This document shows positions 6,761 through 17,847 of a stretch of DNA of 64,000 nt, piece after piece. Origin of the DNA: Ramlibacter cellulosilyticus (GTDB taxonomy: Bacteria > Pseudomonadota > Gammaproteobacteria > Burkholderiales > Burkholderiaceae_C); contig NZ_JACORT010000013.1 in the NCBI RefSeq assembly GCF_014297465.1, forward strand, positions 62,001-126,000, read 5' to 3'. The position numbers were made by a program, and so were the translations under genes. Under the pieces are notes generated by a model. The model saw only the letters and a list, made by a program, of their open reading frames with translations, was not told the origin of the DNA and searched no databases. Each line of letters starts with the position of its first letter. The stretch's first letter is position 1.

Positions 6761-9178
6761 ATGCAATTCCCCGAGTCCTGGCTGCGCGCGTTCTGCAACC
6801 CGCCGCTGTCCACGCAAGAAGTCGCCGACGTGCTCACCATGGGCGGGCTGGAGGTGGAGGACCTGCGTCCGCTCGCGCCGCCCTTCACCAGGGTCGTCGT
6901 GGGCGAGATCAAGGAAGCCGTGCAGCACCCCAACGCCGACCGCCTGCGCGTGTGCCAGGTGGACGTGGGGCAGGGCGCGCTGCTGAACATCGTCTGCGGC
7001 GCGCCGAATGCGCGCGTGGGCATCCGCGTGCCGACGGCGCTCGTGGGCGCCGAGCTCCCCCCGGGCGGGGACGGCAAGCCCTTCGCCATCAAGCTGGGCA
7101 AGCTGCGCGGGGTGGAGAGCCAGGGCATGTTGTGCTCGGCGCGCGAGCTGCAGCTGAGCGAGGACCACGGCGGCCTGCTCGAACTGGCGGGCGATGCGCC
7201 GATCGGGAAGGACATCCGCGAGGTGCTGAACCTCGACGACCACGTCTTCACGCTGAAGCTCACGCCCAACCTCGCGCATGCGCTGTCGGTCTACGGCGTG
7301 GCGCGCGAGCTGTCCGCCTTGACGGGTGCGCCCCTGATCGAGCCGAAGTTCGAGCCCGCGCCCGTGAAGCACGACCAGAAGCTGAAGGTGAAGGTCAGCG
7401 CCCCGGACCTCTGCGGCCGCTTCTCCGGCCGCGTGATCCGCAACGTGGACACGAAGGCGAAGACGCCGCAGTGGATGGTCGACCGCCTCGCCGGCTGCGG
7501 CCAGCGCAGCGTGACGGCACTCGTCGACATCTCCAACTACGTGATGTTCGAGTTCGGCCGTCCCTCGCACATCTTCGACTTCGACAAGATCCACGGCGGC
7601 CTGGACGTGCGCTGGGGCCGCAAGGGCGAGCAGCTCAAGCTCCTGAACGGCAACACGATCGAGGTGGACGAGAAGGTCGGCGTGATCGCCGACGACAAGG
7701 CGGTCGAGTCGCTCGCCGGCATCATGGGCGGCGACGCCACGGCCGTCTCCGACGACACGAGGAACGTCTACGTCGAGGCCGCCTTCTGGTGGCCCGAAGC
7801 CGTGCAAGGGCGCTCGCGCCGCTTCAACTTCTCCACCGACGCCGGCCACCGCTTCGAGCGCGGCGTCGACCCCAGCCTCACCGTCGAACACATCGAGCAC
7901 ATCACGCGCCTGATCCTCGAGATCTGCGGCGGCGAGGCCGGCCCGATGGACGACCAGGTGGCGAAGCTGCCCGAGCGCAAGCCGGTGCAGCTGCGCGTCG
8001 CCCGCGCGGCGAAGGTGATCGGCATGCCCATCACCGAGGCGCAATGCCTCGACGCGTTCCGCCGCCTGCAGCTGCCCGCGAAGGCGCAGCAGGGCGTGAT
8101 CACGGTCACGCCCCCTCCCTACCGCTTCGACCTCGCCATCGAGGAAGACCTCATCGAGGAGGTGGTGCGCGTCGTCGGCTACCAGCAGCTGCCCACCACG
8201 CCGCCCCTGGCCCCGATCACGGCGAAGCTGCCGCCCGAGAACCGACGCAGCCGCTTCGCGGTGCGCCGCCTCCTCGCCGCGCTGGGCTACCAGGAGACCA
8301 TCAACTTCAGCTTCGTCGAGGAACACTGGGAGAAGGACCTCGCCGGCAACCCCGACCCGATCCAGCTGCTGAACCCCATCGCCAGCCAGATGAGCGTGAT
8401 GCGCTCCTCGCTGCTCGGGTCGCTGTTGCAGGTGCTGAAGTTCAACCTGGACCGCAAGGCCGAACGCGTGCGCGTCTTCGAGCTCGGTCGCGTCTTCGTC
8501 CGCGATGCCTCGGTGCAGACCACCGACACGACCGTGCGCGGCGTGCGCCAGCCCATGAAGGTCGCGGGCCTGGCCTACGGTTCTCCGGACGGCCTGCAAT
8601 GGGGCCGCAAGGCGGCGGCCGTCGACTTCTACGACATGAAGGGCGACGTGCAGGCGCTGCTCGCGCCGCTGCAGGCGGAGTTCGCGCCGGGGGCGCACCC
8701 CGCCATGCATCCGGGCCGCTGCGCCGCGATCCGCATCGGAGGGCGCGAAGTCGGGGTGGTCGGCGAGTTGCACCCCCGCTGGCGCCAGAAGTGGGAACTG
8801 CCCCACACGCCGCTGCTGTTCGAGCTGGACCTCGATGCCGTCACCGCACGCGAGGTGCCGCAGTTCGAGTCCGTGCCGCGCTTCCAGCCGGCCGAACGCG
8901 ACATCGCCGTCATCGTGGGCGAGAAGGTCACCCACGACCAGCTGCTCGCCGCGATCCGCTCGGCGGACACGGGCGGCCTGCTGCGTGACGCTTTCCTCTT
9001 CGACGTGTACAAGCCGCAGCAGGCGACGGCCGGACTCGCGCTGCACGAGAAGAGCCTCGCCGTTCGCTTGACGCTCGCCCGCAGCGACGCCACACTGACC
9101 GACGAGCAGATCGATGCGGCCGTGCGCGCGGTGGTGGAGCGGGTCACCGCGCAACTCGGAGGCCGCCTGAGGGGATAA
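6761..9178 (+). CDS. pheT: Phenylalanyl-tRNA synthetase beta subunit
   Basis: 805 residues, typical for bacterial PheT. An N-terminal EMAP-like tRNA-binding domain (about 40-150, with HPNADRLRVCQVDVG and NIVCGAPNAR) precedes the B3/B4 editing domain, the B5 and catalytic-like core (FNFSTDAGHRFERGVD, EEDLIEEVVRVVGY), and a C-terminal ferredoxin-fold anticodon-binding domain (from about 710, with PAERDIAVIVG). It partners PheS, from which it is separated by 4 nt, and is followed by ihfA after 6 nt, implying one transcript. Confidence 0.98.
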   Translation: MQFPESWLRAFCNPPLSTQEVADVLTMGGLEVEDLRPLAPPFTRVVVGEIKEAVQHPNADRLRVCQVDVGQGALLNIVCGAPNARVGIRVPTALVGAELPPGGDGKPFAIKLGKLRGVESQGMLCSARELQLSEDHGGLLELAGDAPIGKDIREVLNLDDHVFTLKLTPNLAHALSVYGVARELSALTGAPLIEPKFEPAPVKHDQKLKVKVSAPDLCGRFSGRVIRNVDTKAKTPQWMVDRLAGCGQRSVTALVDISNYVMFEFGRPSHIFDFDKIHGGLDVRWGRKGEQLKLLNGNTIEVDEKVGVIADDKAVESLAGIMGGDATAVSDDTRNVYVEAAFWWPEAVQGRSRRFNFSTDAGHRFERGVDPSLTVEHIEHITRLILEICGGEAGPMDDQVAKLPERKPVQLRVARAAKVIGMPITEAQCLDAFRRLQLPAKAQQGVITVTPPPYRFDLAIEEDLIEEVVRVVGYQQLPTTPPLAPITAKLPPENRRSRFAVRRLLAALGYQETINFSFVEEHWEKDLAGNPDPIQLLNPIASQMSVMRSSLLGSLLQVLKFNLDRKAERVRVFELGRVFVRDASVQTTDTTVRGVRQPMKVAGLAYGSPDGLQWGRKAAAVDFYDMKGDVQALLAPLQAEFAPGAHPAMHPGRCAAIRIGGREVGVVGELHPRWRQKWELPHTPLLFELDLDAVTAREVPQFESVPRFQPAERDIAVIVGEKVTHDQLLAAIRSADTGGLLRDAFLFDVYKPQQATAGLALHEKSLAVRLTLARSDATLTDEQIDAAVRAVVERVTAQLGGRLRG

Positions 9179-9184
9179 AGGACG

Positions 9185-9559
9185 ATGGCCGAACTCGCAA
9201 CAACAACAGCTCTCAAGCAAGAGGACATCATGGAGTTTGCGGTCGAGAGCCTGGAGACGCCTGCGCTCACCAAGGCGCAGCTGGCGGAGCTGCTGTTCGA
9301 GCAGATCGGGCTGAACAAGCGCGAATCCAAGGACATGATCGATGCCTTCTTCGACCTGATCTCCGCGAGCCTCGTGGAAGGCAAGGACGTCAAGATCTCG
9401 GGCTTCGGCAACTTCCAGATCCGCACCAAGGCGCCCCGGCCGGGCCGCAATCCGCGCACGGGGGAGGCCATCCCCATCGAGGCGCGGCGCGTGGTGACCT
9501 TCCACGCCAGCCACAAGCTCAAGGAACAGATCCAGGGCAACGGCAACGGGGCGGAATAA
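9185..9559 (+). CDS. ihfA: Integration host factor subunit alpha
   Basis: 124-residue HU/IHF-family DNA-bending protein. The core TKAQLAELLFEQIGLNKRESKDM is followed by SGFGNFQIRTK and GRNPRTGE, the beta-arm with the proline that intercalates into DNA. It forms a heterodimer with IhfB, bends DNA sharply and affects transcription and recombination. The N-terminal extension before the core (about 28 residues, MAELATTTALKQEDIMEF...) is longer than in E. coli. A second ATG at 9230 would shorten it, but 9185 keeps the tight spacing to pheT, with AAAGGA before the ATG. Confidence 0.95.
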   Translation: MAELATTTALKQEDIMEFAVESLETPALTKAQLAELLFEQIGLNKRESKDMIDAFFDLISASLVEGKDVKISGFGNFQIRTKAPRPGRNPRTGEAIPIEARRVVTFHASHKLKEQIQGNGNGAE

Positions 9560-9691
9560 GCCCGCCCGCCGCCCGGCTGTCGCTGCAGCGCGACCGCACG
9601 GCCCGCCCGCAACATCCTCCGCCGGGCCGGCTTTGCAGTTCCCACCACTTAGAGTAACCTCGAAGCTTCCTCTCCTAGTACCTTGATTTCA

Positions 9692-10144
9692 ATGGAGAAA
9701 GGCCTCCCGGCAATCCCCGCAAAGCGCTACTTCACCATCGGTGAGGTCAGCGAGCTCTGTGGCGTCAAGCCCCACGTGCTACGGTATTGGGAGCAGGAGT
9801 TCACGCAGCTTCGGCCCATGAAGCGGCGCGGCAACCGGCGCTACTACCAGCACCACGAGGTGCTGATGATCCGGCGCATCCGCGACCTGCTGTACGACCA
9901 GGGCTTCACCATCAGCGGCGCCCGCAACAAGCTGCAGGAAATCGTGCAGGTCGAGCGCGACAAGCGCCGGGCCGGCGAGGTCATGCTCGATGGCGTGGAA
10001 GTCATCGAGGTCGAGGAATCCACCTTCGGCGAAAGCCAGTTCGAGGACGCCGCGCCGGAAGAGCGCGACGCCATCACCTACAAGCTGCAGCAGCTGAAGC
10101 GCGAGCTGTTCGAGATCCGCGATCTGCTCAGTTCCGTCCACTGA
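9692..10144 (+). CDS. MerR-family transcriptional regulator, 150 aa
   Basis: N-terminal winged-helix DNA-binding domain of the MerR type, with the recognisable run RYFTIGEVSELCGVKPHVL then RYWEQEF (about 12-38) and GNRRYYQHHEV. An acidic C-terminal part (VEVIEVEESTFGE) and a helix ending in LKRELFEIRDLL follow. It lacks a cysteine-rich metal-binding C-terminus, so the effector is unknown. The position immediately after ihfA and before tRNA-Pro is conserved in Burkholderiales. The start is uncertain: ATG 9692 has no clear RBS, and TTG 9683 would add three residues. Confidence 0.9.
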   Translation: MEKGLPAIPAKRYFTIGEVSELCGVKPHVLRYWEQEFTQLRPMKRRGNRRYYQHHEVLMIRRIRDLLYDQGFTISGARNKLQEIVQVERDKRRAGEVMLDGVEVIEVEESTFGESQFEDAAPEERDAITYKLQQLKRELFEIRDLLSSVH

Positions 10145-10211
10145 CCGCGGCTGCGGCGCATGCTGCAAGCAAATTGTCGGGAACATGCCGGAACCGGCTT
10201 CCGCGCCCGGC

Positions 10212-10217
10212 TATAAT
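10212..10217 (+). promoter_or_regulatory. Perfect -10 box (TATAAT) of tRNA-Pro
   Basis: TATAAT sits nine bases before the first base of the mature tRNA. The surrounding sequence is GC-rich and no good -35 hexamer is visible at the expected spacing. Confidence 0.65.
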
Positions 10218-10226
10218 CGTGGGCTT

Positions 10227-10303
10227 CGGCGTGTAGCGCAGCCTGGTAGCGCACTTGCATGGGGTGCAAGGGGTCGCGAGTTCGAATCCCGCCACGCCGA
10301 CCA
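10227..10303 (+). tRNA. tRNA-Pro (anticodon GGG)
   Basis: 77-nt cloverleaf with encoded CCA. The acceptor stem CGGCGTG (10227-10233) pairs with CACGCCG (10293-10299). The anticodon stem CTTGC/GCAAG flanks the loop ATGGGGT, placing GGG at 10261-10263. The T-loop TTCGAATC is present. The unmodified anticodon would read CCC and CCU proline codons. Confidence 0.98.
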
Positions 10304-10312
10304 CAAAACGGA

Positions 10313-10348
10313 AAGCCGGTTCGTCCCGCAAGGGCGAACCGGCTTCTT
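10313..10348 (+). terminator. Terminator after tRNA-Pro
   Basis: Perfect 11-bp stem AAGCCGGTTCG (10313-10323) with CGAACCGGCTT (10335-10345), an 11-nt loop, then CTTCTT. The short, broken T tract makes it weaker than the pheS terminator. Confidence 0.7.
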
Positions 10349-10382
10349 CGTATGCGTTGCCCTCGTTGCATAATGGTCGCGC

Positions 10383-11273
10383 ATGGCCTCCGTCGTATTC
10401 GCTGACCTGGTTGGGAGCACGGGCATCTTCGAGCGGCTCGGCGACGAGACCGCCGGGCGCTTCGTCACGACACTCACGACGGCGCTGGCCAAGATCTTCG
10501 AGCAGCACAAGGGCCGGGTGGTCAAGCTGCTCGGCGACGGCCTCTTCGTCGTCTTCTCCAGCGAGGAACAGGCGCTCACCGCCTGCATCGCCATCCAGGA
10601 ACGCCTGCAGCAGAAGCCCGTGCGCCCCGGCGGCACCGGCCGGCCGGTGCAGATGCAGATGGGGATCGAGTCCGGCGAAGTCGTCGAGATCCAGGGCGAC
10701 TGCTACGGCGACGCCGTCAATTGCGCGGCGCGCCTCGCGGACCTCGCCGGTGCCGACCAGATCCTCACCACCCAGCGCGTGCGCGACGCCCTGCAGCCGG
10801 AGCAGCAGGAGAAGCTGCGCAGCCTCGGCCCCATGTACCTGCGCGGCAAGGCGGAGGTCACCGAGGTGTACCGCGTCGAGTGGCAGCCGGAGCGCGACGC
10901 GGAGGCGACGGTGATGGGCGTGTCGATGTTCGGCCAGCCCGCCGAAGCCCACCTCCAGATCACCATCGGCGACCAGACGCGCCGGCTGCAGTCGCGCGGC
11001 GATTCGGTCACCATCGGCCGCTCCGCCACCGCGGACATCAACCTCAACGACTCGCGCGTGTCGCGCGCGCACGCCACGGTGGAATGGCGCGGCGGCCACT
11101 TCGTGCTGAGCGACGCGTCCAGCTTCGGCACCTGGGTGTACTTCGGCAACCATCCGGAACCCGTGGTCCTGCGCCGCACCGAGTGCTACCTGGTCGGCGC
11201 GGGACAGATCGCCTTCGGCTGCGACCGCAACGCCGACGCGGCGCCCATCGCGAACTTCTCGATCCACAGCTAG
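10383..11273 (+). CDS. Class III nucleotide cyclase domain fused to FHA domain
   Basis: 296 residues. The N-terminal part (about 1-165) is a class III adenylate/guanylate cyclase homology domain: VVFADLVGST holds the first metal-binding Asp (D8) and KLLGDGLFVVF the second (D52), while NCAARLADLAGADQILTT is the usual dimer/arginine region. The C-terminal part (about 195-285) is a forkhead-associated phosphothreonine-binding domain (TIGRS, SRVSRAHATV, then FGTWVYF). There is no membrane segment. The TAG stop is two bases before the next ATG, so it is coupled to the FHA protein and probably works with the downstream Ser/Thr kinase. Whether it makes cAMP or cGMP cannot be read here. No clear RBS precedes ATG 10383. 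Confidence 0.88.
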   Translation: MASVVFADLVGSTGIFERLGDETAGRFVTTLTTALAKIFEQHKGRVVKLLGDGLFVVFSSEEQALTACIAIQERLQQKPVRPGGTGRPVQMQMGIESGEVVEIQGDCYGDAVNCAARLADLAGADQILTTQRVRDALQPEQQEKLRSLGPMYLRGKAEVTEVYRVEWQPERDAEATVMGVSMFGQPAEAHLQITIGDQTRRLQSRGDSVTIGRSATADINLNDSRVSRAHATVEWRGGHFVLSDASSFGTWVYFGNHPEPVVLRRTECYLVGAGQIAFGCDRNADAAPIANFSIHS

Positions 11274-11275
11274 CG

Positions 11276-12388
11276 ATGGCGCTGGACCTGCACATCTCCG
11301 GCCCCGGGCTGGATGTCCACCGCCGGCTGGAGCGCGGCGAACCGGCCCTGGTCCTCGGGCGCGACAACGACTGCGCCGTCTGCCTGCCGGACCCGGAACG
11401 CAACATCTCGCGCCGCCACCTGAGCGTGTGGAACGAGGGCGACCTGCTGCACTTCCACGTGCTGTCCGTCGTGAACGGCGTCGACGTCGCCGCGGGCGAG
11501 TTGCCGCCGGGCGCGCGCGGCGTGCTCGGGCCGGGCGAGGTGATGGCCTTGTCCGCCTACCGCATCGTCGTCGCGCCCGTGGTGCCCGTGCACGTTCCGG
11601 ACACGACGATCCCCGGCGAGGTCGATCCCTGGACCGAGTTCGAACGCGCGGCGGCGCAGCTCGTGCCCGACGCCGGCCCCGAGACGATCCCCGCCAACCT
11701 GGATGCCGACGATCCTTTCGGCGACTGGGGCTTCCAGAGCACCTTCGGCCCCGGCGCGCCCGGCGGCACGCTGAATGCGGACGACCTGCAGCCGGCGACG
11801 GACCTGGAGCCCTTCCTGCGCGGCCTGGGCGCGGGCGCGCCGGACGCCTTGACGCGCGGCGAGCTCGAGGCCCTCGGGCGCGTGACGCGCATCGCGGCGC
11901 AGGCACTGCTCCAGGCCGCGCAGGCCGCGGCCGTTTCGCGCCGGGACGTGCGCTCCGAGGACCGCACGCTGGCGGAGCCGCGCGAGCTCAACCCGCTGCG
12001 CCTCGAAGGGCCGGTGGAGGACAAGCTGGACTACCTTTTCGGCCGGCATCCGCCCCGCGGCGGCCTGCTGCCCCCCGACCGCGCGATGGCGCAGCTGGCC
12101 ACGGAACTCGTCGCGCACGAGCAGGCGATGGCGGAAGCGGTGCGCGAGGCCGTGCGCGCGACGCTGCAGGAGTTCGAGCCCGAAGCGCTCAAGAAGCGGC
12201 TGCTGGGGGGCGGCGCGCGCATCTTCGAATCGGCGCGGGCCTGGGACGCATTCGTGCGCGATTACGCCGAGCGGCAGTCCAGCGGGGACGAATGGGTAGG
12301 GCAGCTGCTCGACCGCCACTTCGCGCGGGCGTATGCCCGTGCCCTCCTGCGTGCGAAACGCACAACGGGCCGTAACGAAGGGGCCTGA
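11276..12388 (+). CDS. TagH-like FHA-domain protein
   Basis: 370 residues; ATG 11276 lies two bases after the previous stop. The N-terminal FHA domain (about 1-100) shows LVLGRDNDCAVCLPDP and NISRRHLSVW. A long Pro/Gly/Asp-rich linker follows. The C-terminal domain (about 190-365) has the pattern of the type VI secretion FHA proteins: SRRDVRSEDRTL, ELNPLRLEGPVEDKLDYLFG, GGLLPPDRAMAQLATEL, FEPEALKKRL, then a terminal helix HFARAYARALLRAKR. In T6SS loci such proteins are recruited by the PpkA kinase to control assembly. A kinase does follow, but no T6SS structural gene lies in the window. Family assignment by eye. Confidence 0.78.
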   Translation: MALDLHISGPGLDVHRRLERGEPALVLGRDNDCAVCLPDPERNISRRHLSVWNEGDLLHFHVLSVVNGVDVAAGELPPGARGVLGPGEVMALSAYRIVVAPVVPVHVPDTTIPGEVDPWTEFERAAAQLVPDAGPETIPANLDADDPFGDWGFQSTFGPGAPGGTLNADDLQPATDLEPFLRGLGAGAPDALTRGELEALGRVTRIAAQALLQAAQAAAVSRRDVRSEDRTLAEPRELNPLRLEGPVEDKLDYLFGRHPPRGGLLPPDRAMAQLATELVAHEQAMAEAVREAVRATLQEFEPEALKKRLLGGGARIFESARAWDAFVRDYAERQSSGDEWVGQLLDRHFARAYARALLRAKRTTGRNEGA

Positions 12389-12416
12389 ACTCGGCCTTGT
12401 AAAGAAGGGCGGGGGC

Positions 12417-12422
12417 TAGAAT
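12417..12422 (+). promoter_or_regulatory. Putative -10 box (TAGAAT) for the kinase gene
   Basis: TAGAAT in the 64-nt gap before the kinase. TTGTAA at 12397-12402 could be a -35 element but the 14-nt spacing is short. Confidence 0.35.
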
Positions 12423-12452
12423 GCGTTTCCACGTGTATCCCATGGCGCAGAT

Positions 12453-14774
<2,322 letters not shown>

Positions 14775-14794
14775 CGCGGCTGGAGCCCGGGCTC

Positions 14795-15346
14795 CTAGAC
14801 GATGTCGAAGGCGTGCACGCCGAAATGGCCGCGTGCACGGTCCTCGAAGAAGCGCTGCAGCGTCTCCTTCACCGTGCGGAAGGCGATCTCCTCCCAGGGG
14901 ATCTCGTCCTCGCGGAAGAGGCGCGCCTCGATGGTCTCGAAGCCCGGGTCGAACACGTCGCTCAGGAGCCGCGCCCGGTAGAACAGGTGCACCTGGCCCA
15001 CGCGCGGCACGCTCAGCACCGTGAAGAGGCCTTCCATCTCGATCTGCGCGCCGGCTTCCTCGTGCGTCTCGCGCGCCGCGCCTTCGGCGGTGCTCTCGCC
15101 GAGTTCCATGAAGCCCGCGGGCAGCGTCCACTTGCCCCAGCGCGGCTCGATGTTGCGCTTGCACAGCAGCACGCGGTCGTCCAGCCACGGCACCGTGCCG
15201 ACGACGTTCAGCGGGTTCTCGTAATGGATGGTGTCGCACGCCGGGCAGACCGCGCGCTCGTGCGTATCGCCGTCGTCGGGCACGCGGTAGACGACGCCGG
15301 CGCCGCAGTTGCGGCAATGCTTGATGGGGCTGCGCAGGACGGTCAC
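14795..15346 (-). CDS. NUDIX hydrolase with N-terminal zinc ribbon
   Basis: 183 residues. An N-terminal zinc ribbon (CRNCG and CPACD) is followed by a complete Nudix box, GFMELGESTAEGAARETHEE with AG after it, matching GX5EX7REXXEEXG. It resembles the NADH-pyrophosphatase-like zinc-ribbon NUDIX proteins; it likely hydrolyses a nucleoside-diphosphate-linked compound, and the substrate is not deducible. The GTG start at 15346 is used because the nearby ATG (15351) runs into a stop after two codons. It follows the TRAP genes on the same strand but a perfect 11-bp hairpin separates them. Confidence 0.88.
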   Translation of the reverse strand: MTVLRSPIKHCRNCGAGVVYRVPDDGDTHERAVCPACDTIHYENPLNVVGTVPWLDDRVLLCKRNIEPRWGKWTLPAGFMELGESTAEGAARETHEEAGAQIEMEGLFTVLSVPRVGQVHLFYRARLLSDVFDPGFETIEARLFREDEIPWEEIAFRTVKETLQRFFEDRARGHFGVHAFDIV

Positions 15347-15352
15347 GACATG

Positions 15353-15378
15353 ACGAGGGCTCCCGCAGGAGCCCTCGT
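15353..15378 (-). terminator. Perfect hairpin between dctP and the NUDIX gene
   Basis: Eleven-base-pair arms ACGAGGGCTCC (15353-15363) and GGAGCCCTCGT (15368-15378) with loop CGCA, on either strand. No T tract follows, so it may be a transcript-end stabiliser rather than a strong intrinsic terminator. Confidence 0.5.
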
Positions 15379-15399
15379 GGGGAATGGACTGCTTCGAGT

Positions 15400-16452
15400 T
15401 TACGCCTTGGTCGTCTTCATGTGCTTGTCGATGAGCGCGCGCGCGGTATCGAGCAGCTTGCGGCCGTCGTGGCCGCGCTTGTTCATGTCCTCGACCCACT
15501 CCACCTCGATCTGCCGCGAGCGGCGGCGGAACTCCTGCGCCTCGGCGGCGCTGACCTTGAAGATGGTGTTGCCGCGGTCGCTGGCCGCCTTGCGCCCCGC
15601 CGCGTCGCCGCCCTGCTGCACCTTGCCCAGCCAGGCGGAAGTCGCCATGCCGGAGTTGGCATCGATGATCTTCTTCAGGTCCGGCGGCAGGCTGCCGTAC
15701 TTGGCCTTGTTCATCGCCATCACGAAGGTGGTCGTGTAGAGCGAGCCGCCGGCGGGATCGAACTCCGCGTGGTACTTGGTGAGCTCGTGCACCTTCACCG
15801 AAGGCACCACCTCCCACGGGATCACGCAGCCGTTGATGGTGCCCTTGGACAGCGCGTCGGGGATCTGCGGCAGCGGCATGCCCACCGGCGTGGCGCCGAG
15901 CGAGCCCACCAGCTTCGTCACCTGGCGCGTGGGCGCGCGCACCTTCAGGCCGCGCATGTCGCCGACGCTGTGCACCGGCTTGTCCGCCGTGTGGATCACG
16001 CCCGGGCCGTGCACGTGCAGCGCGATCACCTGCGTCTCCTTGAATTCGTCCGGCGCGAGCGTCTGCACGTACTCCCAGTACGCCTTGGACGTGGCCTCCG
16101 CATTGCTCATCATGAAGGGGAGCTCGAACACTTCCACGCGCGGGAAGCGGCCTGCGGTGTTGCCGGGGAGCGTCCAGACGATGTCGACGACGCCGTCGCG
16201 CGCCTGGTCGTACAGCTGCACCGGCGTGCCTCCCAGCTGCATGGCGGGATAGGCCTCGAACTTGATGCGGCCGCCGGAGTCCTTCTCCACCTTGTCCATC
16301 CAGGCCTTGTGCATGTTCAGCCACACGTTGGACGTGGGCGCCATGAAGGTGTGGAACTTGAGCGTGACCGACTGCTGCGCGAAGCCGGAGAGGGCGGAAG
16401 CGCCGAGCGCCGCAGCGGCGCCGGAGCGGAGGATCGTTCTGCGTTGGACCAT
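15400..16452 (-). CDS. dctP: TRAP transporter solute-binding protein (DctP family)
   Basis: 350 residues from ATG 16452, chosen because GGGAG lies eight bases upstream; a TTG start at 16467 would add five residues. The N-terminus MVQRRTILRSGAAAALGASA with a following AQQ is an export signal with twin arginines, and processing after FAQ is likely. The mature protein has DctP hallmarks: LKFHTFMAP, GGRIKFEAYPAMQLG, VRAPTRQVTKLVGSLGATPV (the conserved substrate-carboxylate Arg region) and TTTFVMAMNK. It captures an organic, probably aromatic, acid in the periplasm for the adjacent permeases. The aromatic substrate is inferred from the neighbouring gentisate genes. Confidence 0.94.
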   Translation of the reverse strand: MVQRRTILRSGAAAALGASALSGFAQQSVTLKFHTFMAPTSNVWLNMHKAWMDKVEKDSGGRIKFEAYPAMQLGGTPVQLYDQARDGVVDIVWTLPGNTAGRFPRVEVFELPFMMSNAEATSKAYWEYVQTLAPDEFKETQVIALHVHGPGVIHTADKPVHSVGDMRGLKVRAPTRQVTKLVGSLGATPVGMPLPQIPDALSKGTINGCVIPWEVVPSVKVHELTKYHAEFDPAGGSLYTTTFVMAMNKAKYGSLPPDLKKIIDANSGMATSAWLGKVQQGGDAAGRKAASDRGNTIFKVSAAEAQEFRRRSRQIEVEWVEDMNKRGHDGRKLLDTARALIDKHMKTTKA

Positions 16453-16530
16453 GGCGGGGACTCCCAAGGGTGAAAGCCGCGGAACGGTACTCCAGCGCTG
16501 CGCGAGCGAGTAGGGGGCTTTCCCGCAGCG

Positions 16531-17847
16531 CTATCCCACGTATTTCACCAGCCACAGCGAGATGGATGGGAACAAGAGCAGCACGATGGTGCGGATCGTG
16601 TCGCTCACGAGGAAAGGCATCACGCCGCGGTAGCTCTCCCAGATCGGGATGTCGCGCGCCATGCCGTTCACCACGTACACGTTCAGTCCGACCGGCGGCG
16701 CGAGCAGGCCGAAGCCCACGGTCATGAGCACCATGATCCCGAACCAGATCGCCGTGTATTCCTTGGACATGCCGAAGTCGAGCGACATGACGAGCGGGAA
16801 GAAGATGGGGATCGTCAGCAGGATCATGGACAGTTCGTCCATCACCGCGCCCAGCACCACGTAGAACAGCAGGATGGCCGCGACCACGGCCACGGGCGCC
16901 AGTCCCCAGCCGCTCACGACGCTGGCGAGTTGCGCGGGCACCTGCGTGAGGGCCAGCGCCGCGTTCATCACGTCGGCGCCGATGAAGATCATGAAGATCA
17001 TCGCGGAGCCTTCGGCCGTGGCGTAGAAGCAGTGCTTGAACTTCTGCCACGTCATCTCGCGCTTGAGCAGCGCCGCGACGAAGGTGGACGCGGCGCCGAC
17101 CGCCGCACCTTCGGTGGGCGTGAAGAGGCCGCCGTAGATGCCGCCGAAGACCAGCACGAAGATGAAGGCGATGGGCACCACGCCGCCGAGGGCGTGCACC
17201 GTCATGCGCGAGGCTTCCTCGTGCTCCGGCGCGTGCCCGGGCACGAGGCGCACGTAGATCGCGATGGCGATCATGTAGCCCACCATCGCGATCACCCCCG
17301 GTACCATGGCGGCGGCGAACAGCTTGGCGATGTTCTGTTCCGCGAGGATGGCGTAGATCACGAGCGGCACCGAGGGCGGGATCAGGATGCCCAGCGTGCC
17401 GCCGGCGGCGAGCGTGCCGGTGGCGAGCCGGCCCGAATAGCCGTGGCGCTTGAGTTCGGGCAGGGCGACCGAGGTGATGGTCGCGGCCGTCGCGACCGAG
17501 GAGCCGCAGATCGCGCCGAAGGCCGCGCACGCCATCACGGCCGCCATGGCCAGTCCGCCGCGGAAGCGCGACATGACCGCGCTCGCGAACTCGAACAAGG
17601 CCTTGGAGATGCCGCCCTGCGTGGCGAACTGCCCCATCAGGATGAACAGCGGGATTACCGACAGGTCGTAGCTCGCGAAGCGCGCGAAGGCCTGCGTGTT
17701 GAGGAAGTTCTCCAGCGGCGCGAGGCCCGCCTGCAGCACGTAGCCCACGCAGCCGGCGATGAACATGGAGATGGCGATCGGCGTGCGGATCGCCATCAGC
17801 ACCAGCATGACCCCGAAGATGAGTCCGCTCAGGGCCAGGGGGCTCAT
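16531..17847 (-). CDS. dctM: TRAP transporter large permease (DctM family)
   Basis: 438 residues, almost entirely hydrophobic, with about a dozen predicted membrane helices beginning MSPLALSGLIFGVMLVLMA. Family signatures are QLGG-like loops replaced here by GGTLGILIPPSVPLVIYAI and FFPLVMSLDFG. It forms the ion-coupled translocation channel of the TRAP system. Its start overlaps the end of the small permease gene by 4 nt (ATGA), showing translational coupling. Confidence 0.95.
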   Translation of the reverse strand: MSPLALSGLIFGVMLVLMAIRTPIAISMFIAGCVGYVLQAGLAPLENFLNTQAFARFASYDLSVIPLFILMGQFATQGGISKALFEFASAVMSRFRGGLAMAAVMACAAFGAICGSSVATAATITSVALPELKRHGYSGRLATGTLAAGGTLGILIPPSVPLVIYAILAEQNIAKLFAAAMVPGVIAMVGYMIAIAIYVRLVPGHAPEHEEASRMTVHALGGVVPIAFIFVLVFGGIYGGLFTPTEGAAVGAASTFVAALLKREMTWQKFKHCFYATAEGSAMIFMIFIGADVMNAALALTQVPAQLASVVSGWGLAPVAVVAAILLFYVVLGAVMDELSMILLTIPIFFPLVMSLDFGMSKEYTAIWFGIMVLMTVGFGLLAPPVGLNVYVVNGMARDIPIWESYRGVMPFLVSDTIRTIVLLLFPSISLWLVKYVG